A stretch of DNA of 64,000 bases from Lysobacter changpingensis (lineage in GTDB: Bacteria; Pseudomonadota; Gammaproteobacteria; Xanthomonadales; Xanthomonadaceae). This document shows positions 1-8,928 of this stretch, in pieces. Where the stretch lies: the NCBI RefSeq assembly GCF_017308985.1, contig NZ_JADWPE010000003.1:434001-498000 (forward strand), read 5' to 3'. A model generated the notes under the pieces. That model made no database searches. It was not told the DNA's origin and was given only the letters and a program-made list of their open reading frames with translations. The translations under genes and the position numbers were made by a program. Position 1 is the first letter of the stretch. Every line of letters begins with the position of its first letter.

Positions 1-409
1 CTCACCGAAACGAATCCGACCTCCTCGACCCTGTCGCGGAGGTATGCGCCGTCGCCAATCGTGATGCGCGCCATCAAGCGGCAGACCTCGTACGGCGTGA
101 AGAACTGACCGCGCGCGGCGTTGCCCAGGTCCAATTCGCCGAACACGCCGCCGAGCACGTCGGTCGGTCCGTCCTCCAGCGCCAGCACCAGGCGTGAGAG
201 CATCTCTGGAAAGCGCTTCCGCTCTGCGGCGTCGTATTTTGCGATGATCTGCTTGTAGCGCTCCTCGCGCGCATCACGCTGCGTCCAGTCAACGCTGTCG
301 CTGACGGCCAACGCCGCCATTTCGACGAAGTCGGCGAACACGTCCCAGAGGTGATGCCGGTACGCGTTCGCCTGCAGGAGCTTCGCGAGTCCTTCTGGTG
401 TTGGCTCAT
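1..409 (-). CDS. N-6 adenine DNA methylase, N-terminal part (runs off left edge; suspect 5' end)
   Basis: Translating the minus strand gives a long open frame with a helical N-terminal segment (HLWDVFADFVEMAAL) followed by LGNAARGQFFTPYEVCRLM. The FFTP(Y/Q)xV block is the conserved start of the methylase domain of type I/phage N-6 adenine methylases, which methylate adenine using S-adenosylmethionine. The catalytic NPPY motif would lie beyond the window edge. The frame is closed upstream by a TGA at 455-453. It has no ATG, GTG or TTG before the GTG in the WDV codons. The natural ATG at 409-407, which overlaps the stop of the gene upstream, is in another frame. The gene is therefore probably frameshifted near its start or uses a rare start codon. 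It belongs to the prophage remnant next to tRNA-Ser. Confidence 0.6.
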
Positions 410-879
410 CCGAACAACCCTCCGGCCTGACGATTCGCCGATGTGGCCGCGATCAGCGATCGCAGCCAGTTCACGGCCGCGCGGCTCTCGGCGCAGGGGC
501 GATGCACCTTGTGATAGCTCTCGATCCCGAGTTCGAGCTGCTCGACGGCCGCCGCAATCGCGTCGCCTCGTGTCTGCTTGAGGACTTGCCGGTCGCTGAA
601 CGGCATTAGGGGGCTCCCCATCCCTTGGTTGGTGAACTGGTAGGAAACCGCCCAGGCCCACCCTCCAGGAACGCAGCACAGCTCAATCTCGGCTGGCTTA
701 CATCCCTGCCACGACTTTCGAGGGTGCGGACAGAAGAGGACCTCAGCGCCATTCACGACGACGCCGTACTCGTTCAGGACCACTTCGCGACCTTCGCCGC
801 GGGCGATCAGCCCGCCGCCCGGCAGAGGCAGGTCGCGCTGATACGGCTCGGCAGAACTGATTTGGCGAGTAGCGCGCAT
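406..879 (-). CDS. Phage-type hypothetical protein (157 aa)
   Basis: I do not recognise the family. The start is taken at the ATG at 879-877; longer starts at 918 or 990 are possible but lead into unusual sequence. The protein has a Gly-rich N-terminal part, a Cys cluster (CPHPRKSWQGC, then ELCC) and a C-terminal helix (GDAIAAAVEQLELGIESYHK). That composition looks like a real protein, while the opposing frames are Arg-rich shadows. It reads into the methylase fragment with an ATGA overlap, a typical phage operon arrangement. Function is unknown. A zinc-binding role for the four Cys is only a guess. Confidence 0.5.
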   Translation of the reverse strand: MRATRQISSAEPYQRDLPLPGGGLIARGEGREVVLNEYGVVVNGAEVLFCPHPRKSWQGCKPAEIELCCVPGGWAWAVSYQFTNQGMGSPLMPFSDRQVLKQTRGDAIAAAVEQLELGIESYHKVHRPCAESRAAVNWLRSLIAATSANRQAGGLFG

Positions 880-1002
880 TAGGCCACCAGTTGCCTGAAC
901 CCAATGACCCGCACCCATGGATTTTTCGCATGGATACCGGCGCGCGAACGGTCCATATCCTCCGACGGCATTTCTGCCGCATATCCACACGGAGGATTCG
1001 CA

Positions 1003-1521
1003 ATGCGCAAGCTGTTGAAATGGATCGGGATCATCGTCTTAGCGCTGTTCGCAATAGGCGTGGTGCGAGTGATGCTCATGTCGCCAGAGGAGAGGGCCGC
1101 CGAAGTGGCGAAAGCTGAGGCCAGCCGCGCGGAGCGGCAGGCGGAGCAGGCGGCTAAGGAAGCGGCGGCAGCGGCCGACAAGACGGCCGAGGCGCAGCGC
1201 GTCGCCGATTCGCTGCCGGCGATCACGGCGGCCGAGTACGCGAGCGCGTACGAAGAGAACACCGTCGCGGCCGACGCGCTCTATAAGGGCAAGCAGTTCA
1301 AGGTGACGGGCACCATCGAGGACATCAACACGGACTTCATGGGTGATCCGTACCTGACGCTCCGCGGCACGAACGAGTTCTCGAGCCCGCAGTTCGGTTT
1401 CAGCAAGGCCAACCTCAGCGCCCTCGGCGCCCTGAAAAGGGGGGAGCGCGTCACGTTGATCTGCACGGGCAAGGGCGACATCGCGAAGACTGCAATGTCG
1501 GACGAGTGCTCGCTGCTCTGA
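1003..1521 (+). CDS. OB-fold (tRNA_anti-like) membrane-anchored protein
   Basis: 172 aa. The start is fixed by GGAGG at 991-995, eight bases before the ATG. It has an N-terminal membrane anchor (residues about 6-24), an Ala/Glu/Arg-rich helical linker (about 30-65) and a C-terminal OB-fold domain. That domain begins ITAAEYASAYEENTVAAD and continues YKGKQFKVTGTIEDI, the signature of the tRNA_anti-like family, whose members occur in phages and bacterial envelopes. Two Cys near the C-terminus (LICTGKG and DECSLL) could pair. It is predicted to be an inner-membrane protein with the OB domain in the periplasm. It is transcribed opposite to the methylase pair and stands alone. The ligand is unknown. 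Confidence 0.75.
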   Translation: MRKLLKWIGIIVLALFAIGVVRVMLMSPEERAAEVAKAEASRAERQAEQAAKEAAAAADKTAEAQRVADSLPAITAAEYASAYEENTVAADALYKGKQFKVTGTIEDINTDFMGDPYLTLRGTNEFSSPQFGFSKANLSALGALKRGERVTLICTGKGDIAKTAMSDECSLL

Positions 1522-1658
1522 GGCGTTAGAGGCCTTCATTCGCCCCTCCGCTCTCACGCCGCGCTGACCAGCTCGCGCGTGCCTGCTCGCGATGGCTTTG
1601 GCTGTCGCGGGCAGGCTTCGACACTGCCTCCGGCGGCAGGCATTCCGGCTGCCGCCGG

Positions 1659-1967
1659 GTGATCGCCGGCCATCCCGGCGCGAATGTATGCGCCGTAATC
1701 GAACAGGTTGGCTCGATGCCGGGGCAGGGCTTGGCGTCCACGTTCCGCTTCGGCCAGGCCGACGGCATCGTGCGCGGCGTCCTTGGTGCGTTGCGCATTG
1801 CGTTCGTGGAAGTGCCGCCGGCGACGTGGAAGAAGCACCTGCGGTTGGACGGTGCGGAGAAGGACGTGGCACGCAGCTACGCGATTCAGCGCTTCCCGGC
1901 CATCGCCGACCAGCTCGCGCGGAAGAAGGACATCGGCCGCGCCGACGCGCTGCTCATCGCCCTCTGA
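1659..1967 (+). pseudogene. RuvC-like phage Holliday junction resolvase, C-terminal remnant
   Basis: The frame contains AVIEQVGSMPGQGLASTF, then ADGIVRGVLGAL, and ends RADALLIAL. This is the E-V-x-SMPGQG block plus the (H/R)xADALLIA end of RuvC/RNase H-like endonucleases found in phages, which resolve recombination junctions. The first catalytic segment (IDPGLxGA) is absent. The frame stays open upstream to a TAG at 1527-1529, but that stretch is Arg/Ser-rich and unlike the family. About 70 N-terminal residues have therefore been lost and replaced by unrelated DNA. It is expected to be inactive because the first catalytic Asp is missing. Confidence 0.6.
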
Positions 1968-2003
1968 GCGCATCTAACCGAGCGGTCGCACGAGGGCCGC
2001 GTG

Positions 2004-2246
2004 ATGGAAATGACCCCGCTGGAAATCGAAATCGAGAATGCCTGGTTCGCACTGGCGAAGCTGCCGGAAGGCGAGGGCCGGACGCTGTACCTCACCGAGG
2101 CGCGCCGCATCACGTGACAGGGCAAGCAGCGCGGTCGGATGCTGCAAGCCCGCGTCGAAGTCGGCACCTACACGCGCGCGGCGACGCTGACCAGCCTGCG
2201 CGAGGACGTGTTTTTCGTTGGCGAGCAGATGCGGAGGGCTGCGTGA
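2004..2246 (+). pseudogene. Small phage-type gene broken by an in-frame TGA
   Basis: An 80-codon frame starting at ATG 2004 (a GTG lies at 2001) reads MEMTPLEIEIENAWFALAKL and reaches a TGA at 2115-2117 after 37 codons. It then continues in the same frame with sensible coding content (MLQARVEVGTYTRAATL) to a TGA at 2244-2246. That second stop overlaps the ATG of the next gene (TGATG). The coupled stop/start and the coherent second half suggest one original gene of about 80 aa carrying a nonsense mutation. The family is not recognised. No selenocysteine machinery or insertion element is evident, so recoding is unlikely. Confidence 0.5.
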
Positions 2247-2857
2247 TGTCAAACGTTCGCGAAATGCTGGCTCGATTGAACCCCACCAACGTGCGCTTCG
2301 ACATCGGCCGCTGTGGCGGCGCGCCGGCACTCACGGCGCAGGACATCGCCGCTGCGTTGGGCATGGTGACGCCCGGCCTCGGCCGGGAAGTGCTCATCGC
2401 ATGCTGGTGGCCGGACGGATCTAAGCTCGATGGCGCATCGCTCGCGCGCCATCTGCTGGCCGTCATCGGTACCGAGTGGCAACGGCAGGGCCACGAGCTT
2501 GAGGAGGCCCGGATGGAGTTGTCGATCGCACAGACCTGCGCGGGCTGGCACGAAGTGGTGACGCCGGTGCTGCAGCGCGAGCTCACGCGCACTCAGTCGC
2601 GATGGGATGCGGCGAAGGCGGCGGCGTGGCCGCGCGAAATGCCGGAGATGCTGCCGGCGATCGGACGCGCCGCGTTGCATGAGCTGTGCTGGCCCGACAT
2701 CTGCGGTAAGTGCGAGGGTCACGGTTCGCTGGTGGTCGAGAACCTGGTCCAGCAGTGCGACGAGTGCGAAGGCCGTGGCCGTATGTCGCTCAGCGATCGC
2801 ACGCGCGCCCAGCTCGTCGGCAACCCGTGGCCGACGGTGGTGCATCGCGCTGGGTGA
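2246..2857 (+). CDS. Phage antitermination protein Q-like zinc-ribbon protein
   Basis: 203 aa, start coupled to the preceding stop (TGATG). The N-terminal part (MSNVREMLARLNPTNVRFD) leads into helical segments. Near residues 150-185 is a DnaJ-type zinc ribbon with two CxxCxGxG knuckles (CGKCEGHG and CDECEGRG), as seen in lambdoid Q-type antiterminators that let RNA polymerase read through late terminators. The match rests on this motif and the phage context. It could instead be another zinc-ribbon phage regulator. After its stop the next frame continues with LGEDEIDSYIAALMENRNG to a TAG near 2938, so the C-terminus may also be frameshifted. Confidence 0.55.
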   Translation: MSNVREMLARLNPTNVRFDIGRCGGAPALTAQDIAAALGMVTPGLGREVLIACWWPDGSKLDGASLARHLLAVIGTEWQRQGHELEEARMELSIAQTCAGWHEVVTPVLQRELTRTQSRWDAAKAAAWPREMPEMLPAIGRAALHELCWPDICGKCEGHGSLVVENLVQQCDECEGRGRMSLSDRTRAQLVGNPWPTVVHRAG

Positions 2858-2979
2858 GGACGAAATCGACTCCTACATCGCCGCGTTGATGGAGAATCGA
2901 AACGGGGCCCAAGACGGGACCCGTCGCACGGCCGCCTAGCATAAGCAATTGTTTATAAAGGGGATTTTTTTAACAGATA

Positions 2980-3069
2980 TGGCGGAGAGAGTGGGATTCG
3001 AACCCACGGAAGGTTTGACCCTTCGGCGGTTTTCAAGACCGCTGCCTTAAACCACTCGGCCATCTCTCC
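2980..3069 (-). tRNA. tRNA-Ser (anticodon TGA)
   Basis: Read on the minus strand, a 90-nt sequence starts GGAGAGATGGCCGAGTGG and ends in an encoded CCA. The acceptor stem GGAGAGA pairs with TCTCTCC. The anticodon arm is GCGGT-CTTGAAA-ACCGC, giving anticodon TGA, which reads UCA codons. There is a long variable arm as required for class II tRNA-Ser, and the T-loop GGTTCGAATCC is intact. Its 3' end faces the prophage-like remnant at 1-2.9 kb, so it is the likely attachment site of that element. Confidence 0.96.
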
Positions 3070-3170
3070 GGTTCGGCATCGCTTCCTTACATCGATCGCA
3101 TCGTCCACATGGTCGCCACGTTGCCCGGCGCCCGCGATTCCGGCTTGCCCGGGATCGTTCGTCCGGGCCC

Positions 3171-3202
3171 TCAAAGGAAGCGGCCCGCGTGGTGCGGGCC
3201 GC
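3171..3202 (-). terminator. Probable terminator of the LysR gene
   Basis: A perfect 9-bp inverted repeat (GCGGCCCGC/GCGGGCCGC, arms 3180-3188 and 3194-3202, 5-nt loop) lies 7 bases past the stop of the LysR gene. On the minus strand it is followed by a short interrupted T tract (TTCCTTT). Confidence 0.65.
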
Positions 3203-3208
3203 ATTCTC

Positions 3209-4228
3209 TCATGCCTCGGTGACGATGCGGGGGGCCGGCGTGGGGATCGCGGGCGTAGAAAGCTTCGCCACGTCCTCGGGGCACGGCTTGCCCTTGATCT
3301 CGCTGCACTGCAGGCGCGCGGCTTCGACGAGCGCGGGGGCCTTCTCGGCGATGAAGTCGATGAACACGCGCACCGCCGGCAGCAGGCCGCGACGCGAGGC
3401 GAACACGGCGTGGAAGATGCCCTGCGGCAGGCGCCAGTCGGGCAGTACGACTTCCAGTTCGCCGCGACGCACGGCCTCGGCGCAGATGGTTTCCGGCAGC
3501 AGCGTGATGCCCACGCCCTGCTGCGCCAGCTGCATCAGCATCGGGAAATCGAAGCCCATCACGCGCGGCTTGAGTTCGACGCGGCGCACGTCGCCATCGG
3601 GACCGTGCAGTTCCCAGCGCTGGCGCGCGTCGTCCTCGCTCATGCTGAGGGTGACGTGCTCGGCCAGTTCGTCCGGGTTCTTCGGACGGCCCATGCGCTT
3701 GAGGTAATCGGGGCTGGCGACCAGCAGTTCCTGGATCTGGCCGAAGCTGCGCATCACCAGGCTGCCGTCGTCGTCCAACTTGGAACGCACGCGCAGGGCG
3801 ACGTCGATGCCTTCGTTGATGATGTCGACGCGGCGGTTACTCACCAGCAGCTGCACGCGCACCTGCGGGAAGCGCGCCAGGAATTCCGGCAGCAGCTTCG
3901 GCATCTGCTGCTGCGCCATGCCCACCGGCACGCTGACGCGGATGACGCCGCGCGGTTCGGCGCTGAGGCGGTCGACGACTTCGTGCGCCGCCTGCGCTTC
4001 GGCCAGCATGGATTGCGCGTGCCGATAGACGCTGTTGCCGACGTCGGTGACGGCGAAGCGGCGCGTGGAACGCTGCAGCAGGCGCACGCCCAGATCGGTT
4101 TCGAGCTGGCTGATGCGGCGGCTCAGGCGCGATTTGGGAATGCCGAGCGCACGCTCCGCGGCAGCGAAGCCTCCGTGCTCGACCACCATCGCGAAGTAGT
4201 ACAGGTCGTTCAGGTCCTGCATGGCCAT
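3209..4228 (-). CDS. LysR-family transcriptional regulator
   Basis: 339 aa, starting MAMQDLNDLYYF (a second ATG lies two codons in). Residues about 5-64 form the LysR winged helix (GGFAAAERALGIPKSRLSRRISQLE), and the rest is the periplasmic-binding-protein-like effector domain (from about residue 95). It is some 30 residues longer than usual because of a Pro/Ala-rich C-terminal tail. It is divergent from the azoreductase gene across 113 bp, the classic arrangement in which a LysR protein senses an inducer and controls its neighbour. Electrophile or quinone sensing is plausible given the partner, but that is inference. Confidence 0.9.
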   Translation of the reverse strand: MAMQDLNDLYYFAMVVEHGGFAAAERALGIPKSRLSRRISQLETDLGVRLLQRSTRRFAVTDVGNSVYRHAQSMLAEAQAAHEVVDRLSAEPRGVIRVSVPVGMAQQQMPKLLPEFLARFPQVRVQLLVSNRRVDIINEGIDVALRVRSKLDDDGSLVMRSFGQIQELLVASPDYLKRMGRPKNPDELAEHVTLSMSEDDARQRWELHGPDGDVRRVELKPRVMGFDFPMLMQLAQQGVGITLLPETICAEAVRRGELEVVLPDWRLPQGIFHAVFASRRGLLPAVRVFIDFIAEKAPALVEAARLQCSEIKGKPCPEDVAKLSTPAIPTPAPRIVTEA

Positions 4229-4341
4229 AATTCCAATTCCAGAACAGTTAGTGATATTTGACCAGATTTATTCCATTACAGCAACGATCTACCTTGGTCT
4301 CCGAGCCGGCACCCCGCCGATCGTTCCATTAGAGGCCCATC
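4229..4341. promoter_or_regulatory. Divergent control region between the LysR gene and azoR
   Basis: This AT-richer spacer contrasts with its GC-rich surroundings. It contains TTGACC at 4258-4263, a -35-like element toward azoR. It also has a repeated ATTCCA word (three copies between about 4229 and 4276), which is suitable for a LysR-type operator. No exact T-N11-A site can be proven by eye. Confidence 0.45.
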
Positions 4342-4923
4342 ATGAAGCTCCTGCATCTGGATACCAGTGCCCTTGGCACCAATTCGGTCACTCGCGAACT
4401 GACCGCGGCCGTCGTGGCCCGCTGGCAGGACGCCACCCCCGACCTCACCGTCGAATACCGCGACCTCGACGCCGATCCGCTGCCCCACCTGACCGGCCGC
4501 ACGCTGGCCAAGGCCGATCCGGCCCAGGCCGAGGCCGATGAGGCGACGCTGCAGCAGTTCCTTGCTGCCGATGTAGTGGTGATCGGCGCGCCGTTTTACA
4601 ACTTCAGCATTCCGTCGACCTTGAAGGCGTGGATCGACCGCGTGGCCGTCTCCGGCCGCACGTTCCGCTACACCGAAGCCGGTCCGGAAGGCCTGGCGGG
4701 AGGCAAGCGCGTGATCGTCGTCAGCGGTCGTGGCGGCCTGTACGGCGATGCGAGCCCGGCGGATTTCCAGGAGGCCTACCTGCGCCAGGTGTTCGGTTTC
4801 CTGGGCGTGACCGACCTGGAGATCGTCCGCGCCGAAGGCGTGGCCTACTCGCCGCAGCACCGCGCGGACGCGCTGGCCGCCGCGCACGCGTCGATCCGTT
4901 CGCCTCTGGCAGAAGCTGCCTGA
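4342..4923 (+). CDS. azoR: FMN-dependent NADH-azoreductase
   Basis: 193 aa, near the usual 195-205 aa of AzoR (AcpD). The flavodoxin-like fold is evident: MKLLHLDTSALGTNSVT gives the FMN phosphate loop, APFYNFSIPSTLKAWIDRV the FMN-binding central block, and VSGRGGLYG the third FMN segment. AzoR enzymes reduce quinones and azo bonds by two-electron transfer from NAD(P)H and protect against electrophile stress in the cytoplasm. Transcription is away from the LysR gene and ends at a strong terminator 48 bases past the stop. Assignment to the family is firm; the physiological substrate is not known. Confidence 0.92.
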   Translation: MKLLHLDTSALGTNSVTRELTAAVVARWQDATPDLTVEYRDLDADPLPHLTGRTLAKADPAQAEADEATLQQFLAADVVVIGAPFYNFSIPSTLKAWIDRVAVSGRTFRYTEAGPEGLAGGKRVIVVSGRGGLYGDASPADFQEAYLRQVFGFLGVTDLEIVRAEGVAYSPQHRADALAAAHASIRSPLAEAA

Positions 4924-4971
4924 GGAACGCGATCGCCGGCTCACCCCTCCCCGCTTGAGCCGGCAAACGCT

Positions 4972-5000
4972 AACGGGCCCGCAGCGCGGGCCCGTTTTTT
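4972..5000 (+). terminator. Rho-independent terminator of azoR
   Basis: An 11-bp perfect inverted repeat (AACGGGCCCGC with GCGGGCCCGTT, 3-nt loop) runs directly into TTTTTT at 4995-5000. Confidence 0.92.
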
Positions 5001-5181
5001 GCCTTTTTGAACCCCTCTCCATGTGCAGGGCTGAGAGCGCTTGAGCGGCGAAGTAATGGCGCTGATCAATCACGCCAGCCATCCATGGCGGTGCGGAACT
5101 GGCTTTCGGAATGTCCTGCCCGGCCATCCTGGCCGGTCGTTCGCCGTGCCACGCGGCAGTCCCGCGCAAGCGGGCCCGGCT

Positions 5182-5225
5182 CACCCTCATTCGCCCTTCG
5201 GGCACCTTCTCCCGAAGGAGAAGGG
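5182..5225. repeat. Intergenic palindromic repeat (CACCCTCAT...CTTCTCCC type)
   Basis: CACCCTCATTCGCCC is followed by an inverted pair CCTTCTCC/GGAGAAGG. It is one of several related C-rich/G-rich hairpin repeats in intergenic spaces of this window (see 14961-15076, 35353-35378, 43679-43720, 45747-45786, 56646-56682). It lies in the 325-bp gap between azoR and serS, where I see no gene. Confidence 0.6.
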
Positions 5226-5248
5226 AAAAGCTCGGTGCGCCCGAGCCG

Positions 5249-6670
<1,422 letters not shown>

Positions 6671-6676
6671 TCACGC

Positions 6677-7324
6677 ATGTCGACTCCTGCTCCCGCGCCG
6701 CACCGCCCCGTCTTCGACTTCGCCCGCTGGCTGCCCGCGGGGCGCTCGTTCCTGTGGGTCCTGCTCGCTTTCGTCGTGGGGCTGGTGCTGTTCGCGCTGG
6801 TGCTGTCGGCCGGCCGCAAGGACGACGATCTGTTCCGCGTCGGCACGCCACCGACCGCCGACGCGCCGGATTACGCCCCGCTCCCCGCACCGTTGCCGGC
6901 CGCGCGCGACAACGCCAGCGGCATGGGCGAGGCGCCCGGGCAGACACCGGCCGGCGAGGAAGAACGCCCGCGCCTGGTCGAAACGCGCCCGGCGACGCCT
7001 CCGCCGTCGCTGCCCCAGCCGGCCGCTCCGGCACCGACCGCCGCCGCTTCGCGCCCGGAACCGCTGGCCGGCCGCACGCCGGCGCCGCGCTATCCCACGC
7101 AGTCGCTGCGCCGGGGCGAGAGCGGCACGGTGATGGTGCGGGCGCAGATCGGTCCGGACGGCGTGCCGGGCGAGGTCGAAGTCGCCAACGGCAGCGGCTC
7201 GCGGTACCTCGATCGCGCGGCGGTCGATGCGGTGAAGCGCTGGCGCTTCCGCCCGGCGATGCAGGGCGGCCAGCCGACCACGGGAACGGTGATGGTGCCG
7301 GTCGAGTTCCAGGCGCAGCGCTGA
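6677..7324 (+). CDS. TonB-family energy transducer-like protein
   Basis: 215 aa. It has a short cytoplasmic N-terminus, one membrane helix (FLWVLLAFVVGLVLFALVL, about residues 30-48), a Pro-rich periplasmic spacer (about 60-135) and a C-terminal TonB domain (PRYPTQSLRRGESGTVMV, then LDRAAVDAVKRWRFRPA). TonB proteins couple the proton-motive force via ExbBD to outer-membrane receptors. No exbB or exbD lies nearby, so this is either a stand-alone TonB or one of the many TonB-domain paralogues of this group. A SxxH-type motif in the helix is not visible, which weakens the claim that it works with ExbBD. Confidence 0.82.
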   Translation: MSTPAPAPHRPVFDFARWLPAGRSFLWVLLAFVVGLVLFALVLSAGRKDDDLFRVGTPPTADAPDYAPLPAPLPAARDNASGMGEAPGQTPAGEEERPRLVETRPATPPPSLPQPAAPAPTAAASRPEPLAGRTPAPRYPTQSLRRGESGTVMVRAQIGPDGVPGEVEVANGSGSRYLDRAAVDAVKRWRFRPAMQGGQPTTGTVMVPVEFQAQR

Positions 7325-7346
7325 GGCTACGCAGCGGACGCCGCCT

Positions 7347-8882
7347 TCAACCCTCGCGGGCGCGGCGTTCGCGGATCAACCCGTAGGCCATGCAGCAGCC
7401 CAACAGCAGGCCGAGCGGCGCACGCGCGTATTCGAACCGCCACAGCAGCGAATCGAAGTTGTTGGCGATCAGCACGATGCCGACGCACCCCGCGAGCCCC
7501 CAGAAGCTGGCGGTCGACACGATGCCCGTTCGCCAGGCGAGCCACAGCTCACGCATGAGCAGCGCGAACACGCCGAACAGCAGCGCGGTACCGACCACGC
7601 CCAGTCCGACCAGCATGTCGAGATAGGCGTTGTGCAGGTGAACGAAGTGCTCGGGGCCGGTGGGCAGCTGGGCGCGGTCGATCAGCACCGGGATCGTGTC
7701 GAGCCCCCAGCCGAACCATGGCCGTTCCAGGAAGCGGTCCACGCCCATCCGGTACAGCAGCATGCGGATGCCTACCGCCTTGTTGCCGGGGATGGCGGTG
7801 TCCAGTCCTTCGATGTCGCGCGGGAGCGCGAGCGGATCGACGTTCGCTGCCGGTGTTTCCGGTGACGCGATCGACTGATCGGCAGGCGTGTCCGCTGCGG
7901 GCGCCGGTGCGGCAACGGGCGCAAGCCTCTCCCCGTCCGGCTCCGGTGCGTCCTCCAGCAGCGCTTCCGCCCAGGCCGGCAGCAACTGGTCCGCCCCGTC
8001 GAAACGCAATGCGAAAATGCGATGCGCCGCCACCAGCAGCAGCAACGCGACCAGCACCGCGAGCAGGATCGGCTGCCACGGCAAGGGCCGCTTGCGCGGA
8101 CCACGGGTGAGCGCATACCCGACGATCGCCAACGGCGCCGCGATCATGAACGACAGCCACGCGCCGCGCGACTGCGAGAACAGCAGCACGCAGAAGCAGC
8201 CCGCGTACGCGAGCACCGCCAGCACCAGCAGCCATGTCCGCCGCCGGCCGCGCGGGTAATCGCGCCAGATGCCGATCAGCAGGCACAACGTGAGCCAGCC
8301 ACCGACCGCGGCGATCATGCCGCTGAGGTTCTGCGAGATGCCGAAGCGCGGGCGCATCTCGCCCGACCAGATCGCGGGCATCTCCGCCCAGGGCATGTGG
8401 TACAGCACCGCCGCGAGCAGGCCCAGGATCAGCACCCCCAGCAGCTTCGGGATCGCCTGCGGGCTCACCGACATCCACCAGCCGATGACGCAGGCCTGCA
8501 GCCCCAGGCGCAGCATCTTGGCGACCACGGTGAGCTGGTTCGACCAGCGCAGCTCCAGCGTCCAGGCCATGTAGCCGGCGTGCAGGATCATGAAGACCGC
8601 CAGCACGCCCAGCAGTTTCACCGCGGGATGCGCCGCCAGTTCCCGCCACGGCCGCTTGCCGGCGAACGCCATGGCGACCAGCGCCACCAGCGTGCCGTAC
8701 TCCGGGTGCATGTTCGGGATGTGCCGGCCCAGGTCGTTGATCGCGAAGAACGCCTGGAACGCGATGCCCGCCAGCGCGATCCACGCCAGCGCGCGCGACA
8801 CGCCCAGCGTGTCGGGACTTGCGAGGGCCAAAGCTCGACCGCCGAAGGAATCGCTTGCGTCGGGATCGGCGGATCGTTGCAC
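7347..8882 (-). CDS. O-antigen ligase family membrane protein (Wzy_C)
   Basis: About 511 aa from a GTG at 8882-8880. Upstream ATGs would overlap aroA deeply in non-family sequence, so the true start is uncertain. About 10-12 hydrophobic helices flank a large periplasmic loop (about residues 330-420). That loop precedes the Wzy_C signature FLERPWFGWGLDTIPVL and HLHNAYLDMLVGLGVVG. Such proteins polymerise or transfer glycans, or glycosylate proteins, from lipid carriers at the periplasmic face. The loop carries an Ala/Pro-rich insertion (PVAAPAPAADTPAD). It lies downstream of aroA on the same strand, 46 bp away, but is functionally unrelated to it. Confidence 0.82.
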   Translation of the reverse strand: MQRSADPDASDSFGGRALALASPDTLGVSRALAWIALAGIAFQAFFAINDLGRHIPNMHPEYGTLVALVAMAFAGKRPWRELAAHPAVKLLGVLAVFMILHAGYMAWTLELRWSNQLTVVAKMLRLGLQACVIGWWMSVSPQAIPKLLGVLILGLLAAVLYHMPWAEMPAIWSGEMRPRFGISQNLSGMIAAVGGWLTLCLLIGIWRDYPRGRRRTWLLVLAVLAYAGCFCVLLFSQSRGAWLSFMIAAPLAIVGYALTRGPRKRPLPWQPILLAVLVALLLLVAAHRIFALRFDGADQLLPAWAEALLEDAPEPDGERLAPVAAPAPAADTPADQSIASPETPAANVDPLALPRDIEGLDTAIPGNKAVGIRMLLYRMGVDRFLERPWFGWGLDTIPVLIDRAQLPTGPEHFVHLHNAYLDMLVGLGVVGTALLFGVFALLMRELWLAWRTGIVSTASFWGLAGCVGIVLIANNFDSLLWRFEYARAPLGLLLGCCMAYGLIRERRAREG

Positions 8883-8928
8883 TTGGGTCGGCGGAATGCG
8901 GCTGAGCAGGGGACGCGGTGAGTCTAAG

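Noticed and set aside
2115-2117. Selenocysteine recoding of the in-frame TGA
   Set aside because: No selenoprotein family, no Cys-homologue context and no hairpin of suitable form right after the codon.
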